From Ensifer oleiphilus (GTDB lineage Bacteria > Pseudomonadota > Alphaproteobacteria > Rhizobiales > Rhizobiaceae): a stretch of 64,000 nucleotides of DNA. A program made the translations under genes and the position numbers. The notes under the pieces were generated by a model. The model searched no databases. It was not told where the DNA came from and worked only from the letters and a program-made list of their open reading frames with translations. This document shows positions 18,125 to 27,339 of this stretch, piece after piece. Each line of letters starts with the position of its first letter. The stretch's first letter is position 1. Where the stretch lies: contig NZ_JABWDU010000007.1 in NCBI RefSeq assembly GCF_013371465.1, forward strand, positions 248,001 through 312,000, given 5' to 3'.

Positions 18125-18844
18125 ATGACCAAAGCCACCACCAGCGCAGATCCGCGCCCCTACCATCATGGTGACCTGCACAGGGCGATCGTAGGTGCCG
18201 CACTCGATGTCCTCAGCGAATCTCAAAGCACAGAGTTCTCGCTTCGGGAGCTCGCCCGTCGAGCAGGCGTCAGTCACAACGCCCCGTACAAACACTTCGC
18301 CGACAAGCGTGATTTGCTAGCGGCCGTCTCGGCCGTTGGGTTCGAGCTTCTTGCGAGGCAGATGGCCGATGCGACGAAGGAACATGACAGTCCGCGTGAG
18401 CGGCTGGCAGCCATGGCGCGCGCTTATGTTCGCGGCGGCGTCAACAATCCTGCGCTCTACCGATTGATGTTCGGCGGTTATCTTTCGGGGCAGGATAATG
18501 GGCGTCCTACGATAGAAAGAACCGCGGCTGAGAACATGAAAGCGCTGCTGGTGGGCGCAATACGTGATGGCGCACTCGGGCGCCTCATTCCGAATTCCGC
18601 GGCAAACACACATCAGATTGATGGTGCCATTCTAATTTTCTGGTCGCAGATGCATGGTCTGACTTTGCTGCTGGTAGACCGCCTGGTCGGCCCAAGCGAA
18701 AAGACGGACGACCTGAGCGAGAGCGTCCTGCAAGGCATGCTCGATGGATTGGCGAATAGTATCCCTTCGTTGCCGCCAGGCGTGTGGATCGGTCCTCCGC
18801 CTGCCGATTCAATGGTCGAGACTGTCAATCTCCGAACATCTTGA
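18125..18844 (+). CDS. TetR/AcrR-family transcriptional regulator
   Basis: A 239-residue regulator. The N-terminal helix-turn-helix is clear around residues 38-66 (F-S-L-R-E-L-A-R-R-A-G-V-S-H-N-A-P-Y-K-H-F-A-D-K), followed by a ligand domain resembling the TetR_C_33 type (A-Y-V-R-G-G-V-N-N-P-A-L-Y-R-L-M-F-G). It is transcribed away from the two-adaptor RND operon, with repeats between them, so it is the likely repressor of that pump and of itself. No ribosome site of note; the ATG at 18125 gives the normal family N-terminus. Confidence 0.88.
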   Translation: MTKATTSADPRPYHHGDLHRAIVGAALDVLSESQSTEFSLRELARRAGVSHNAPYKHFADKRDLLAAVSAVGFELLARQMADATKEHDSPRERLAAMARAYVRGGVNNPALYRLMFGGYLSGQDNGRPTIERTAAENMKALLVGAIRDGALGRLIPNSAANTHQIDGAILIFWSQMHGLTLLLVDRLVGPSEKTDDLSESVLQGMLDGLANSIPSLPPGVWIGPPPADSMVETVNLRTS

Positions 18845-19122
18845 AGGGCTCCACGTGTTGTGGCCATTCAAGCCACGTGCGCGCCGCCCTCTACATGGGA
18901 CGCGCCCCGCACCCGCCGAGGCCCTTGAACGCTATTTGTCTTTGCTCTGATGGGAGCTTGCGGACGTCTGACGTGACAGTGTGATTTCGTCCGGCCATCT
19001 GGGCGACAAGGCGATCACCAGTGAATGGAAACACGATGCGGGGGTGGGGTCAGGTGCCGGTGAAATGTCGGCATCGGCTTTGCAGCTTCCGAGCAAGACA
19101 CAACGTCTTCAGCGACATGCCT

Positions 19123-19368
19123 CTATTGACGCTTCCGGGCGATCAAGACGACGCCGGCGCCGAGCTCAAACATTTCCTCACCCGAGTCCATAGACAGGAA
19201 ATGATTGTCGGCGAGGTCGATGAGAGCTGCTGCAACCTCTTCAGGTGACCAACCCGCTGCCTCGGCCCGACAGGCCAGCAATTGGAATTCTGTCTCAAGT
19301 GCCTTCTGGCACTGCGAGCCACGGTCCGGATGACATGCAGGAAGCTTGGGCGGGGTTATCTTCGGCAT
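19123..19368 (-). CDS. Small hypothetical protein (81 aa) in the heat-stress island
   Basis: I do not recognise this protein by name. It is 81 residues, soluble, with two cysteines early (A-C-H-P-D-R-G-S-Q-C) and one later (L-A-C-R), then an amphipathic helix W-S-P-E-E-V-A-A-A-L-I-D-L-A-D-N. AGGAGGAGA is placed well before ATG 19368, so I prefer this to the ATG at 19437. It is divergent from a DUF982 gene and may share its stress regulation, which is inference from location. Confidence 0.7.
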   Translation of the reverse strand: MPKITPPKLPACHPDRGSQCQKALETEFQLLACRAEAAGWSPEEVAAALIDLADNHFLSMDSGEEMFELGAGVVLIARKRQ

Positions 19369-19454
19369 CGATCTCTCCTCCTTGCTACAGGATAGTGCGA
19401 TGAAATCGTTCGACAAGATGCCAATTCTTCCACGCAAAACGATGGGATTCTGCT

Positions 19455-19483
19455 CTTGACATCGATGCAGCTCGCGCCAACAT
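19455..19483 (+). promoter_or_regulatory. Candidate heat-shock (RpoH-like) promoter before DUF982 gene
   Basis: CTTGAC (19455-19460), a 16-base spacer and CCAACAT (19477-19483) resemble rhizobial RpoH promoters. It lies about 50 bases before the DUF982 start. The match is by eye only. Confidence 0.3.
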
Positions 19484-19531
19484 CTTTAATGCTTCTTTTT
19501 CATCCGGGTGTGTGTGCGAAAGGAGGATGCC

Positions 19532-19834
19532 ATGTTCAATCCGGAAATGATTTGGATGTCGCCCGTCTCACTCCGTTTGAAAGACGGAACCGAGCACATT
19601 TTCTCAACAGTCAACGACGCGCTCGATTTCCTCGAAGCGGATTGGTCTATGCTGCGCGGCAGAAAGCACAATCGTGCGGTTCAAACCTGTCGTCGCGCCC
19701 TGAACCGGGTAACGCCGGTTGCGATCGCTCGAGAGGCGTTTGTTGACGCCTGTCTTGACGCTGGCATGTCTGCGACTGCGGCAGAAGCTAATTTCGCTCG
19801 CCCCGGCTCCGGCGGACAGCGATCAGTCGCCTGA
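19532..19834 (+). CDS. DUF982 domain protein (first copy)
   Basis: A 100-residue protein of the DUF982 family, which is largely confined to rhizobia and relatives and has no known function. The domain is seen as I-F-S-T-V-N-D-A-L-D-F-L-E-A-D-W, then a helical C-terminal half (A-V-Q-T-C-R-R-A-L-N-R-V and A-R-E-A-F-V-D-A-C-L-D-A-G-M). The ATG at 19532 has AAGGAGG five bases upstream; the ATG at 19508 has none. A second DUF982 gene lies 0.9 kb downstream on the other side of hsp20. Confidence 0.8.
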   Translation: MFNPEMIWMSPVSLRLKDGTEHIFSTVNDALDFLEADWSMLRGRKHNRAVQTCRRALNRVTPVAIAREAFVDACLDAGMSATAAEANFARPGSGGQRSVA

Positions 19835-20038
19835 AAAGCGCTGCGATTGGGGCACTATGTGTGTCCCAATCAGCTTTCGGAATGTGCGAGCCACCCACAC
19901 AGTGTGCGATAGCGTCCCCGGTCGATGACCGAGGATACGAGGCTTGGTGTCATCTCCAAAGGATTCCCAGTTCATGCCGTTGGCTGTCCGAGACTTGTCA
20001 AAGGGCCTTTGAAAGCCTGCATTTTTTGCAGCCAGAAT

Positions 20039-20067
20039 CTTGAAACTGCAGGCGATAAAAACCAACT
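20039..20067 (+). promoter_or_regulatory. Candidate RpoH-like promoter before hsp20
   Basis: CTTGAA (20039-20044), 17 bases, then CCAACT (20062-20067). If used, the transcript would begin about 80 bases before the hsp20 start, a typical leader length for the thermometer described next. Match judged by eye. Confidence 0.35.
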
Positions 20068-20152
20068 CAATATCGCTGGTGGCTCTAAGCGCCAGCAAGT
20101 GCTGGGGCGTCTGGCGCCCCCGTATCCATGTTGCTTCAAGGAGGATATGGCT
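20068..20152 (+). promoter_or_regulatory. ROSE-like RNA thermometer in the hsp20 leader
   Basis: The leader has a stem at 20092-20096/20101-20105 (CCAGC with GCTGG), a GC-rich GGCG/CGCC stem at 20106-20109/20115-20118, and a final hairpin in which TTGCTTCAAGGAG (20131-20143) folds so that TTGCT masks AGGAG. CCAT (20126-20129) can pair with ATGG (20147-20150) as the base. A U-U/C-G-C-U segment facing the AGGAG ribosome site just before a small heat-shock gene is the defining mark of ROSE elements. They melt on warming and allow translation. Folding was done by eye. Confidence 0.7.
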
Positions 20153-20629
20153 ATGGCAACATCTTATGACTACGCACCACTCTTCCGCTCGAGTGTTGGC
20201 TTCGATCGCGTATTCAATCTTCTGGAAAATGCGCAGCGTGCCCGCACCGTCAGCGACTGGCCACCCTACGATATTGTCAAGACGGGTGACGATACCTACC
20301 GCATCACGATCGCGGTCGCCGGTTTCTCGCAGGATGATCTCAACCTCACATTTCAATCCAACCTGTTGACGATTGCCGGCAACAAGGGCGAACCTCAGGG
20401 CGAAGGCTATCTGCATCGTGGGATCGCGGGCCGTCCCTTCGAACACCGCTTCGAGCTGGCTGACCACGTCAGGGTTTCGGGCGCTGATCTGACTAACGGG
20501 TTGCTGTCCATTGATCTGGTCCGGGAAATCCCCGAGGCAATGAAGCCGCGGAAAATCGACATCCAGACGAACGCAACTCTCGCGGAGACGCAGAACGCTC
20601 CAAAGATCGGCAGCCGAACGGCCGCCTGA
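20153..20629 (+). CDS. Small heat-shock protein Hsp20 (IbpA/HspA type)
   Basis: ATP-independent holdase chaperone, 158 residues. The alpha-crystallin domain runs from about residue 35 to 130 (Y-D-I-V-K-T-G-D-D-T-Y-R-I-T-I-A-V-A-G-F, then the L-L-S-I-D-L-V-R-E-I-P-E-x-x-K-P-R end). The N-terminus (Y-D-Y-A-P-L-F-R-S-S-V-G-F-D-R) is the rhizobial class A type. ATG 20153 is used because AAGGAGG is 8 bases away; ATG 20147 would be too close and lies within the thermometer hairpin. Expected to be induced by heat through the ROSE-like leader. Confidence 0.93.
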   Translation: MATSYDYAPLFRSSVGFDRVFNLLENAQRARTVSDWPPYDIVKTGDDTYRITIAVAGFSQDDLNLTFQSNLLTIAGNKGEPQGEGYLHRGIAGRPFEHRFELADHVRVSGADLTNGLLSIDLVREIPEAMKPRKIDIQTNATLAETQNAPKIGSRTAA

Positions 20630-20646
20630 GATGATCAGTGCATGCG

Positions 20647-20668
20647 TGGGCGCCGTTGTCGGCGCCCA
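20647..20668 (+). terminator. Stem-loop terminator after hsp20
   Basis: TGGGCGCCG (20647-20655) pairs perfectly with CGGCGCCCA (20660-20668) across a four-base loop, followed by TTCTTT. It lies 18 bases after the hsp20 stop and about 40 before the next start, so it should end or attenuate the hsp20 message. Confidence 0.7.
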
Positions 20669-20709
20669 TTCTTTCCGCTCAACGATCGGGCTTACGAAAG
20701 GAGAACACG

Positions 20710-21009
20710 ATGAAACCCGATATTTTCGAAGCACCCGTAACCATTCTTTCGGGCCTCGGTATCCCGACGGAAGTCCGCACGGTGATGCATGCTTACCGGC
20801 TTCTGATGGACTGGCCAGCTTCCCCTCATGATCCAGCCCGCGCATTCGCATTGAAAGCATGCCGAGCCGCACTGAGGGGCGAAATTGAGGCGGAGACCGC
20901 CCGAGGCGTTTTTGTTGCCTTCGCGGAAAAACATGATTTGATCGCCCCAACAGTCGACATCGCCGTCGCGGGGCGCAACACGCGCGGCAGCAACCAGCAA
21001 ATGCTATAG
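20710..21009 (+). CDS. DUF982 domain protein (second copy)
   Basis: A 99-residue DUF982 protein (V-R-T-V-M-H-A-Y-R-L-L-M-D-W-P, then A-L-K-A-C-R-A-A-L-R-G-E-I and A-R-G-V-F-V-A-F-A-E). It shares the family layout with the copy at 19532 but the sequences are well diverged. GAAAGGAG sits 6 bases before ATG 20710. It follows the hsp20 terminator, so expression may depend on read-through or a weak local promoter. Function unknown; the company of chaperones suggests a stress role. Confidence 0.8.
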   Translation: MKPDIFEAPVTILSGLGIPTEVRTVMHAYRLLMDWPASPHDPARAFALKACRAALRGEIEAETARGVFVAFAEKHDLIAPTVDIAVAGRNTRGSNQQML

Positions 21010-21057
21010 CTCCGAGAACGTCTAAGCGTTGGAACAGCGGCGCTTGGATCAATGATA

Positions 21058-21084
21058 CTGCAGGGCGTCGAGGATGCCCTGCAG
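21058..21084. terminator. Bidirectional stem-loop between convergent genes
   Basis: CTGCAGGGC (21058-21066) pairs perfectly with GCCCTGCAG (21076-21084). It lies between the end of the plus-strand DUF982 gene and the end of the minus-strand usg gene, so it can serve both directions. Confidence 0.6.
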
Positions 21085-21119
21085 CGTGATGACCTAAATG
21101 TCTGCCACGAGACACTTCG

Positions 21120-21392
21120 TTAGTGCAGATCGAACTCCCCATCGATCTGACGCCATTCGTTCGGGCCTATCAGCCGTCTGTGCGTATAGCGTATGGAATG
21201 GAGTGGGCCATCGAGCGTCTGCTGCCAGAAATTGAGAAATCTCCTCATCTCCGGAAACTCTGGCGCAACGTCATAGTGCTGCCAGACACAGCTCTGCAGC
21301 ACGGATTCGAAATCGGGAATGCGGTAGAGAATATGTGCTGTGGTCAGGCCATATCCATGGAGTTGTTGCTCCAGGTCTGATGAAAACTTCAT
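21120..21392 (-). CDS. usg: Usg-family protein
   Basis: A 90-residue protein of the Usg family, a small alphaproteobacterial family of unknown function, first noted beside trp genes. The family core is intact: Q-L-H-G-Y-G-L-T-T-A-x-I-L-Y-R-I-P-D-F, then V-W-Q-H-Y-D-x-A-P-x-F-P, and the closing F-W-Q-x-x-x-D-G-P-L-H-S-I with D-G-E-F-D-L-H. ATG 21392 (M-K-F-S-S-D-L-E) is the family start; 21449 would add residues with no counterpart. It is divergent from groES and shares its upstream region. Confidence 0.85.
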   Translation of the reverse strand: MKFSSDLEQQLHGYGLTTAHILYRIPDFESVLQSCVWQHYDVAPEFPEMRRFLNFWQQTLDGPLHSIRYTHRRLIGPNEWRQIDGEFDLH

Positions 21393-21476
21393 GCTCCATC
21401 TCCATCCAAAGAACCGGACAATGCTGCCAAAGGTGCACTCGCTGTGCAATCAAAAATCGGTTGTTGGGACGAATTG

Positions 21477-21490
21477 CTGTTCCGGAACAG
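21477..21490. promoter_or_regulatory. Perfect 14-base palindrome between usg and groES
   Basis: CTGTTCCGGAACAG is its own reverse complement. It lies in the 277-base gap between divergent usg and groES, 84 bases from the usg start, so it may be an operator. No regulator is assigned. Confidence 0.3.
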
Positions 21491-21537
21491 TCGGTTGGCA
21501 GCAAAGAAGTTTGACTGCTATTTTTTTGCCCGAGACC

Positions 21538-21566
21538 CTTGAAACCGGAATTCCGCAAAATTAAAT
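21538..21566 (+). promoter_or_regulatory. Candidate heat-shock promoter before groES
   Basis: CTTGAA at 21538-21543 followed by an AT-rich stretch (21557-21566) at the expected distance. The -10 part is poor. No CIRCE inverted repeat is present in this region, so HrcA control is unlikely and RpoH control is the better guess. Confidence 0.25.
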
Positions 21567-21669
21567 CGATCGCCGCCGGATGCCTCATGGGTCCGGCACC
21601 CGTTCCGGATTGGTCTCCCGGCCCGGAAAGGGAACTATTGATCATCATCGTTTGTCCATGGAGGAAAAC

Positions 21670-21984
21670 ATGACGTTCCGACCGCTTCACGATCGCATTC
21701 TCGTGCGCCGCATCGAGTCCGAGGAAAAGACGAAAGGCGGCATCATCATCCCCGATACCGCCAAGGAAAAGCCGCAGGAAGGCGAGGTCATCGCCGTTGG
21801 TTCCGGCGTTCGAAACGAGGCTGGCCAGGTGCAGCCGCTCGATGTCAAGGCCGGCGACCGTATCCTATTCGGCAAATGGTCGGGCACGGAAATCAAGATC
21901 AACGGCGAAGACCTGCTGATCATGAAGGAAAGCGACGTTCTCGGTGTCATCGAAGTCGAGGCGGCACAGAAGAAAGCCGCCTGA
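21670..21984 (+). CDS. groES: Co-chaperonin GroES
   Basis: The 10-kDa lid of the chaperonin, 104 residues, full length. It begins [12 protein letters not shown] and has the mobile loop [13 protein letters not shown] that touches GroEL, then the roof region and the final D-V-L-G-V-I-E. ATG 21670 has GGAGG six bases upstream; the in-frame ATG at 21658 overlaps that site. groEL follows 57 bases later on the same strand. Confidence 0.96.
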   Translation: MTFRPLHDRILVRRIESEEKTKGGIIIPDTAKEKPQEGEVIAVGSGVRNEAGQVQPLDVKAGDRILFGKWSGTEIKINGEDLLIMKESDVLGVIEVEAAQKKAA

Positions 21985-22029
21985 TCGGCCGGCGCTACAA
22001 CCCATCAGTCAAATCTAGCTGCCTATTGA

Positions 22030-23670
<1,641 letters not shown>

Positions 23671-23687
23671 GACCGTGACAAAGAAGC

Positions 23688-23713
23688 GGGGCTCGCCTGG
23701 GAGGGCGAGCCCC
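23688..23713 (+). terminator. Stem-loop after groEL
   Basis: GGGGCTCGCC (23688-23697) pairs perfectly with GGCGAGCCCC (23704-23713), loop of six, 18 bases after the groEL stop. There is no T tract, so it may be a Rho-assisted terminator or 3' stabiliser. Confidence 0.6.
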
Positions 23714-24423
23714 CCGACGGGTAGCTCGCCGCCGTCGTTTCCCTGATGGTGCTGGCAATGCGTTGATCATCATGCGGCTTGCTGAAAAACCTGCATCCGA
23801 CCGGCGACAATTCTTCGCTCATTTGGCGGTGGCTTGGCCGGCGCTATGCTAAACCTCTTGGCGCGCGACCCTTTTTGCCGGTCAAGCCGCGCGCGAACAA
23901 GTCCTGACACCGACGCTGCCGACACTTGGTGCGCTCATTTACCGAGTAGCTGGTTCACAAGCTCGACAGTTTCCTAGAGGCAACGATGGTTCGGTTCCTT
24001 TCAAGGTGAGGGATAGGAGACATCCGTGCTGCCGGCTTGCTGTCGTCGAGTGATCTGATCGCCCGAGGAGCGTCAGGAGCGGGTACTTGGTCAGTGCGAC
24101 CTAAGCGTCTCAATTGGGCGGGAAGGAGACTGGCCGCATCAGGAGAGTTGGTCGGAAATGCAGACTTAGCGCATTTGGAGTTCGGGTCTCCCCGGAACGC
24201 CATTTCGCGAACAGAGCTGGGCACTTCCGCCGAAAGCCCTCCCGCTTGCTGTCCATCACCAGACGTTCAAGAACCGTCCACTTCGACGCCGTCGGTCACA
24301 AAGAACGATGACGGCTCTATGGAGATGGAGGTGGTGGTCGCCTGGACATTACCTCTTACCACTTGTTGACTCACTCGCGGTTGAACAATAATTTGTGGGC
24401 TCGGTCGTTAGGCTTGTCCTCAC
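23714..24423. other. Gene-free stretch before the adenylate cyclase
   Basis: About 700 bases with no gene I can support. Short frames on both strands (for example 24037-24369 plus and 23955-24224 minus) lack ribosome sites and family resemblance. No repeats or strong hairpins stand out. It must hold the promoter of the cyclase gene. Confidence 0.45.
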
Positions 24424-26130
24424 ATGACGGATCAATCTCTTCAGCGTCGCCTTGCCGCCATCGTCGTTGCCGATGTGGTGGGATATTCACGCCTGATGGA
24501 GGCTGATGAAGTCGCTACGCTGTCGAACCTCAGGGAACTCCGTTCTGGCGTTATCGAGCCGGCTGTGATGCGCCACAACGGTCGCATTTTCAAGGCCATG
24601 GGCGACGGATTCCTAATCGAATTCGGTAGCGCGGTGGACGCGGTCGTAGCAGCGTTGGAAATGCAACGGGCCACCACTGCTATTGAGGCTTCCGAAGACC
24701 GGCGGCTGCTTTTGCGTGTAGGCGTCAATCTGGGAGATGTCATTGACGACGGTTCAGACGTTCTCGGCGACGGAGTCAATGTCGCGGCGCGCCTTGAGAC
24801 GCAGGCCGCGCCGGGAGGTATCTGCATTTCAGCCAAAGTTCACGGCGAGATCGTCGGCAAGATCGGCGAGCGGTTCTTTGATGCAGGCGAACGCTACCTG
24901 AAAAACCTGACTCGACCGGTCCACGTGTGGCATTGGCCGGATGCACTGCAGAGCATATTGCCCCTGCCCGAATGTCCCTCGATCGCTGTATTGCCGTTCA
25001 CGAATATGAGTGGGGATGAAGCGGACGCGCCTTTCGTCGATGGCTTGACCGAAGACCTGATCACCGACCTTTCCCGTACGGCTGGCCTGTTCGTCATCGC
25101 GCGCAATTCCGTCTACGGCTACAAGGGCAAGGCGGTCGACGTACGGCTGGTCGCCCAGGAACTCGGCGTCCGCTACGTCCTCGAGGGGAGCGCCAGGCGC
25201 GCAATGGGCCGTGTCCGCATCAATGCCCAATTGATCGACGCGCTTGGCGGCCAGCACTTGTGGGCCGACCGGTTTGACAGGACGGTGGAAGATGTTTTCG
25301 AATTACAGGATGAAGTGAACGCCAAGATTGTTGAAGCCCTCGTCGGCCGGCTGACCATCCCGACTCAGCGCAATCGGCCGAAGAACTTTGAGGCGTACGA
25401 TCTGTGTGTGCGCGCCCGCCTCCTGACGGAAGAGTCGCCGCAAACGGAGCGTGAGGCCTATATGCTGCTCCAGCGCGCGGTTGAGCTCGAGCCATCCTAT
25501 GCCGAGGCGGTCGGTCTGCTCGCCTATAACCGTTGGCTTGCCTGGACTCATTTCGGCGAGCCCGAAGATCCTAACCGTCGGATGGCGGCGACGTTCGCGC
25601 AGAAGGCGGTCGACCTGGATCCCAACGATGCCGGCTGCCGTTACGTTCTTGGGACCATTTTAGCTTATGAGCGGCGATGGGAGGAATCGGAGGCCGCCTT
25701 CGCCAAGGCCCTGGAGCTGGACCCCAACCACGCCGACACCTGGGCCGCTATGTCGGACATGTCCGTGCTGGACGGCAGGGTTGCCGACGGTCTGGCGCAG
25801 ATCGAGAAAGCTCTTAGGCTCAATCCATATCCAGCCTGCTGGTATCTTTGTCATCTTGGCCAGGCGCAATACGCCGCGCGTGACTATGAGGCGGCAACCG
25901 CTACACTCCGCAGGAAAGACACGTATCGTACCAACTCACGCAAATTTCTGGCTGCCACGCTTGCGCAGTTGGGCCACCGTGAGGAGGCGCGGCGAGAAGC
26001 AGAATTGTTCCTGATCGCCCACCCTCATTTCACGATCGGCCATTGGCTCAGCTCCCAGCCGCTGCGCGATGCATCTGTACGAGACCACTTTGTCGACGGC
26101 TTCCGAAAGGCTGGCCTGCCGGAGATGTGA
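24424..26130 (+). CDS. Class III adenylate/guanylate cyclase with TolB-like and TPR region
   Basis: A 568-residue signalling protein. The N-terminal class III cyclase domain (about residues 8-170) has both metal-binding aspartates, D17 in V-A-D-V-V-G-Y-S and D61 in M-G-D-G-F, plus N119 and R123 in G-D-G-V-N-V-A-A-R. It is followed by a TolB-like segment (P-S-I-A-V-L-P-F-T-N-M-S-G-D, residues 200-300) and several TPR repeats (A-V-E-L-E-P-S-Y-A-E-A, A-L-E-L-D-P-N-H-A-D). This three-part layout is common and multiplied in rhizobia. No transmembrane segment is seen. The ATP/GTP preference cannot be told by eye. Confidence 0.9.
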   Translation: MTDQSLQRRLAAIVVADVVGYSRLMEADEVATLSNLRELRSGVIEPAVMRHNGRIFKAMGDGFLIEFGSAVDAVVAALEMQRATTAIEASEDRRLLLRVGVNLGDVIDDGSDVLGDGVNVAARLETQAAPGGICISAKVHGEIVGKIGERFFDAGERYLKNLTRPVHVWHWPDALQSILPLPECPSIAVLPFTNMSGDEADAPFVDGLTEDLITDLSRTAGLFVIARNSVYGYKGKAVDVRLVAQELGVRYVLEGSARRAMGRVRINAQLIDALGGQHLWADRFDRTVEDVFELQDEVNAKIVEALVGRLTIPTQRNRPKNFEAYDLCVRARLLTEESPQTEREAYMLLQRAVELEPSYAEAVGLLAYNRWLAWTHFGEPEDPNRRMAATFAQKAVDLDPNDAGCRYVLGTILAYERRWEESEAAFAKALELDPNHADTWAAMSDMSVLDGRVADGLAQIEKALRLNPYPACWYLCHLGQAQYAARDYEAATATLRRKDTYRTNSRKFLAATLAQLGHREEARREAELFLIAHPHFTIGHWLSSQPLRDASVRDHFVDGFRKAGLPEM

Positions 26131-26362
26131 CAGCGGCTGGGGCCAAACCGGGAGGACGCAATTCCAGGTACAGATCCGGGTAAACCGCCGGTGAGGCGAG
26201 GAGTGCGGTACCGTTGTTCGAAGGCTGCACGATGTGCAGCTAAGGCGTCGATCCTGCCGCTCGGATGCAAGACTCCTCGCGCCACATCTTTCCAGCAGGG
26301 CGCGCCGGCGACGTGCTTATCGAGAATATGATGGATGGCCATCGTGCCGGGCGAAATTGCAA

Positions 26363-26439
26363 TGGTGGTCCCGGCAGGACTAGAACCTGCAATCAGTTGG
26401 TTGTGAGCCGACGGCTCTAGACAATTGAGCTACGGGCCC
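26363..26439 (-). tRNA. Degenerate tRNA-like gene, anticodon position reads CAC
   Basis: On the minus strand a 77-base cloverleaf with encoded CCA can be drawn. The acceptor stem is 26439-26433 with 26373-26367 (six of seven pairs), the D stem GCTC/GAGC is perfect, the anticodon stem has four of five pairs, and the T stem GCAGG/CCTGC is perfect. The anticodon loop is CTCACAA. Deviations are a G-A mismatch in the acceptor, a C-A in the anticodon stem, a D loop without the GG pair (AATTGTCTA) and a T loop TTCTAGT with a pyrimidine at position 57. It is probably a decayed tRNA or a duplicate left by an integration event. Confidence 0.5.
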
Positions 26440-26566
26440 ACCAGAGAGTTTCTAAAGAGCAGCAAACCGATTGATGAAGCGCCTGATGGATGCATTAGCG
26501 ATCCGAACCTTGACGCACCAGAGTGGTTCGCCGACAAGCAAGTCGAACCACAGAAAGTTAGGCCCC

Positions 26567-26815
26567 ATGACCGCTGCGTTTACCGTGCGTGTAAAAGACG
26601 AAACCGCGAGCAAGCTGGATCAGCTTGCTGAGAAGCTGGATCGGTACCGATCTTATATGGCTGCGGAAGCCATCGAAGCTTTCGTTGATCAGCAGGAATG
26701 GCAGCTTGCCGAGATTGAAGCCGGGTTGGCCGAGGTCGAACGGGGTGAGTTTGCGAGTGATGAAGATGTGGCGAAAGTCTTCGGGAAGTACGTCAAGTCT
26801 GCTCGTCAATCATGA
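26567..26815 (+). CDS. RHH-type antitoxin (CopG/RelB-like)
   Basis: An 82-residue antitoxin with an N-terminal ribbon-helix-helix: A-F-T-V-R-V-K-D-E-T-A-S-K-L-D-Q-L-A, then the second helix R-S-Y-M-A-A-E-A-I-E-A-F-V. The C-terminal part is acidic (A-E-V-E-R-G-E-F-A-S-D-E-D-V), as expected for the toxin-neutralising arm. ATG 26567 is the family start. Its stop overlaps the start of a RelE-type toxin frame (ATGA), but that toxin is broken, so the antitoxin is now an orphan. Confidence 0.8.
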   Translation: MTAAFTVRVKDETASKLDQLAEKLDRYRSYMAAEAIEAFVDQQEWQLAEIEAGLAEVERGEFASDEDVAKVFGKYVKSARQS

Positions 26816-27088
26816 GTGGGAGGCGTGTTCGCTGGACGCTTCGGGCGTTGCGGCGGCGCGTATATCGAGAAAGAAAATCCGGATGCGGCGGCCCGCGTCG
26901 TGGCGCGGATTGTCACTACCGTGGATATGTTAGCAGAGTACCCTGCCAATGGGCGAGCTGGTCGTATCGAGAGCACGCGCGAGCTCGTGTTAGCCGATAT
27001 CCCCTATATCATTCCCTACCGCGTAAGTCGGGACATCGAGATTCTCACCGTCATGCACGCTGACCAGAGATGGCCGCAGGTTCTCTAG
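26812..27088 (+). pseudogene. RelE/ParE-type toxin, frameshifted
   Basis: The ATG at 26812 overlaps the antitoxin stop and reads V-R-W-T-L-R-A-L-R, the classic first strand and helix of RelE/ParE toxins. After about 26857 the matching protein continues in another frame as A-Y-I-E-K-E-N-P-D-A-A-A-R-V-V-A-R-I, through S-T-R-E-L-V, I-P-Y-R-V and I-L-T-V-M-H-A-D-Q-R-W-P, the normal C-terminus to 27088. A few codons between the two halves are also missing, so a small deletion of 3n+1 or 3n+2 bases broke the gene. The GTG-started frame at 26816 lacks the first strand. Confidence 0.8.
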
Positions 27089-27339
27089 TCACGATCAACA
27101 AAACGCGTTTTGTGCCTTGGTGACTGGTTACACCTCGGCAATTGCCGCTATCTCACACCCGTTCCTTGCACATTATACGTCTGTCTGAGCCCGCACCCAG
27201 TTGGGAGAGGCCGCCGCAGACTACTGCAATCGACCACAACCCACAGCGGATCGGCGGATCATCCGACATCGCTTTGGGCGACTTCCATGCCGAGTATGGA
27301 AATATCTTCGGTTGCATGATTAACATGATTTAATTAGTC

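Noticed and set aside
19823-21142. Minus-strand open frame of 439 codons over hsp20 and the second DUF982 gene
   Set aside because: It is antisense to two well-supported genes, has arginine/histidine-rich content and no family resemblance; a shadow of high GC codon use.
21393-21669. CIRCE element (HrcA site) before groES
   Set aside because: No TTAGCACTC/GAGTGCTAA repeat is present; only a CTTGAA box and an unrelated palindrome.
24037-24369. Plus-strand ORF of 110 codons before the cyclase
   Set aside because: No ribosome site, no recognisable fold, and low-complexity composition; not supported as a gene.
26816-27088. GTG-started frame as an intact RelE toxin
   Set aside because: It lacks the conserved first strand and helix, which are present in the other frame right after the antitoxin stop; the gene is better read as frameshifted.
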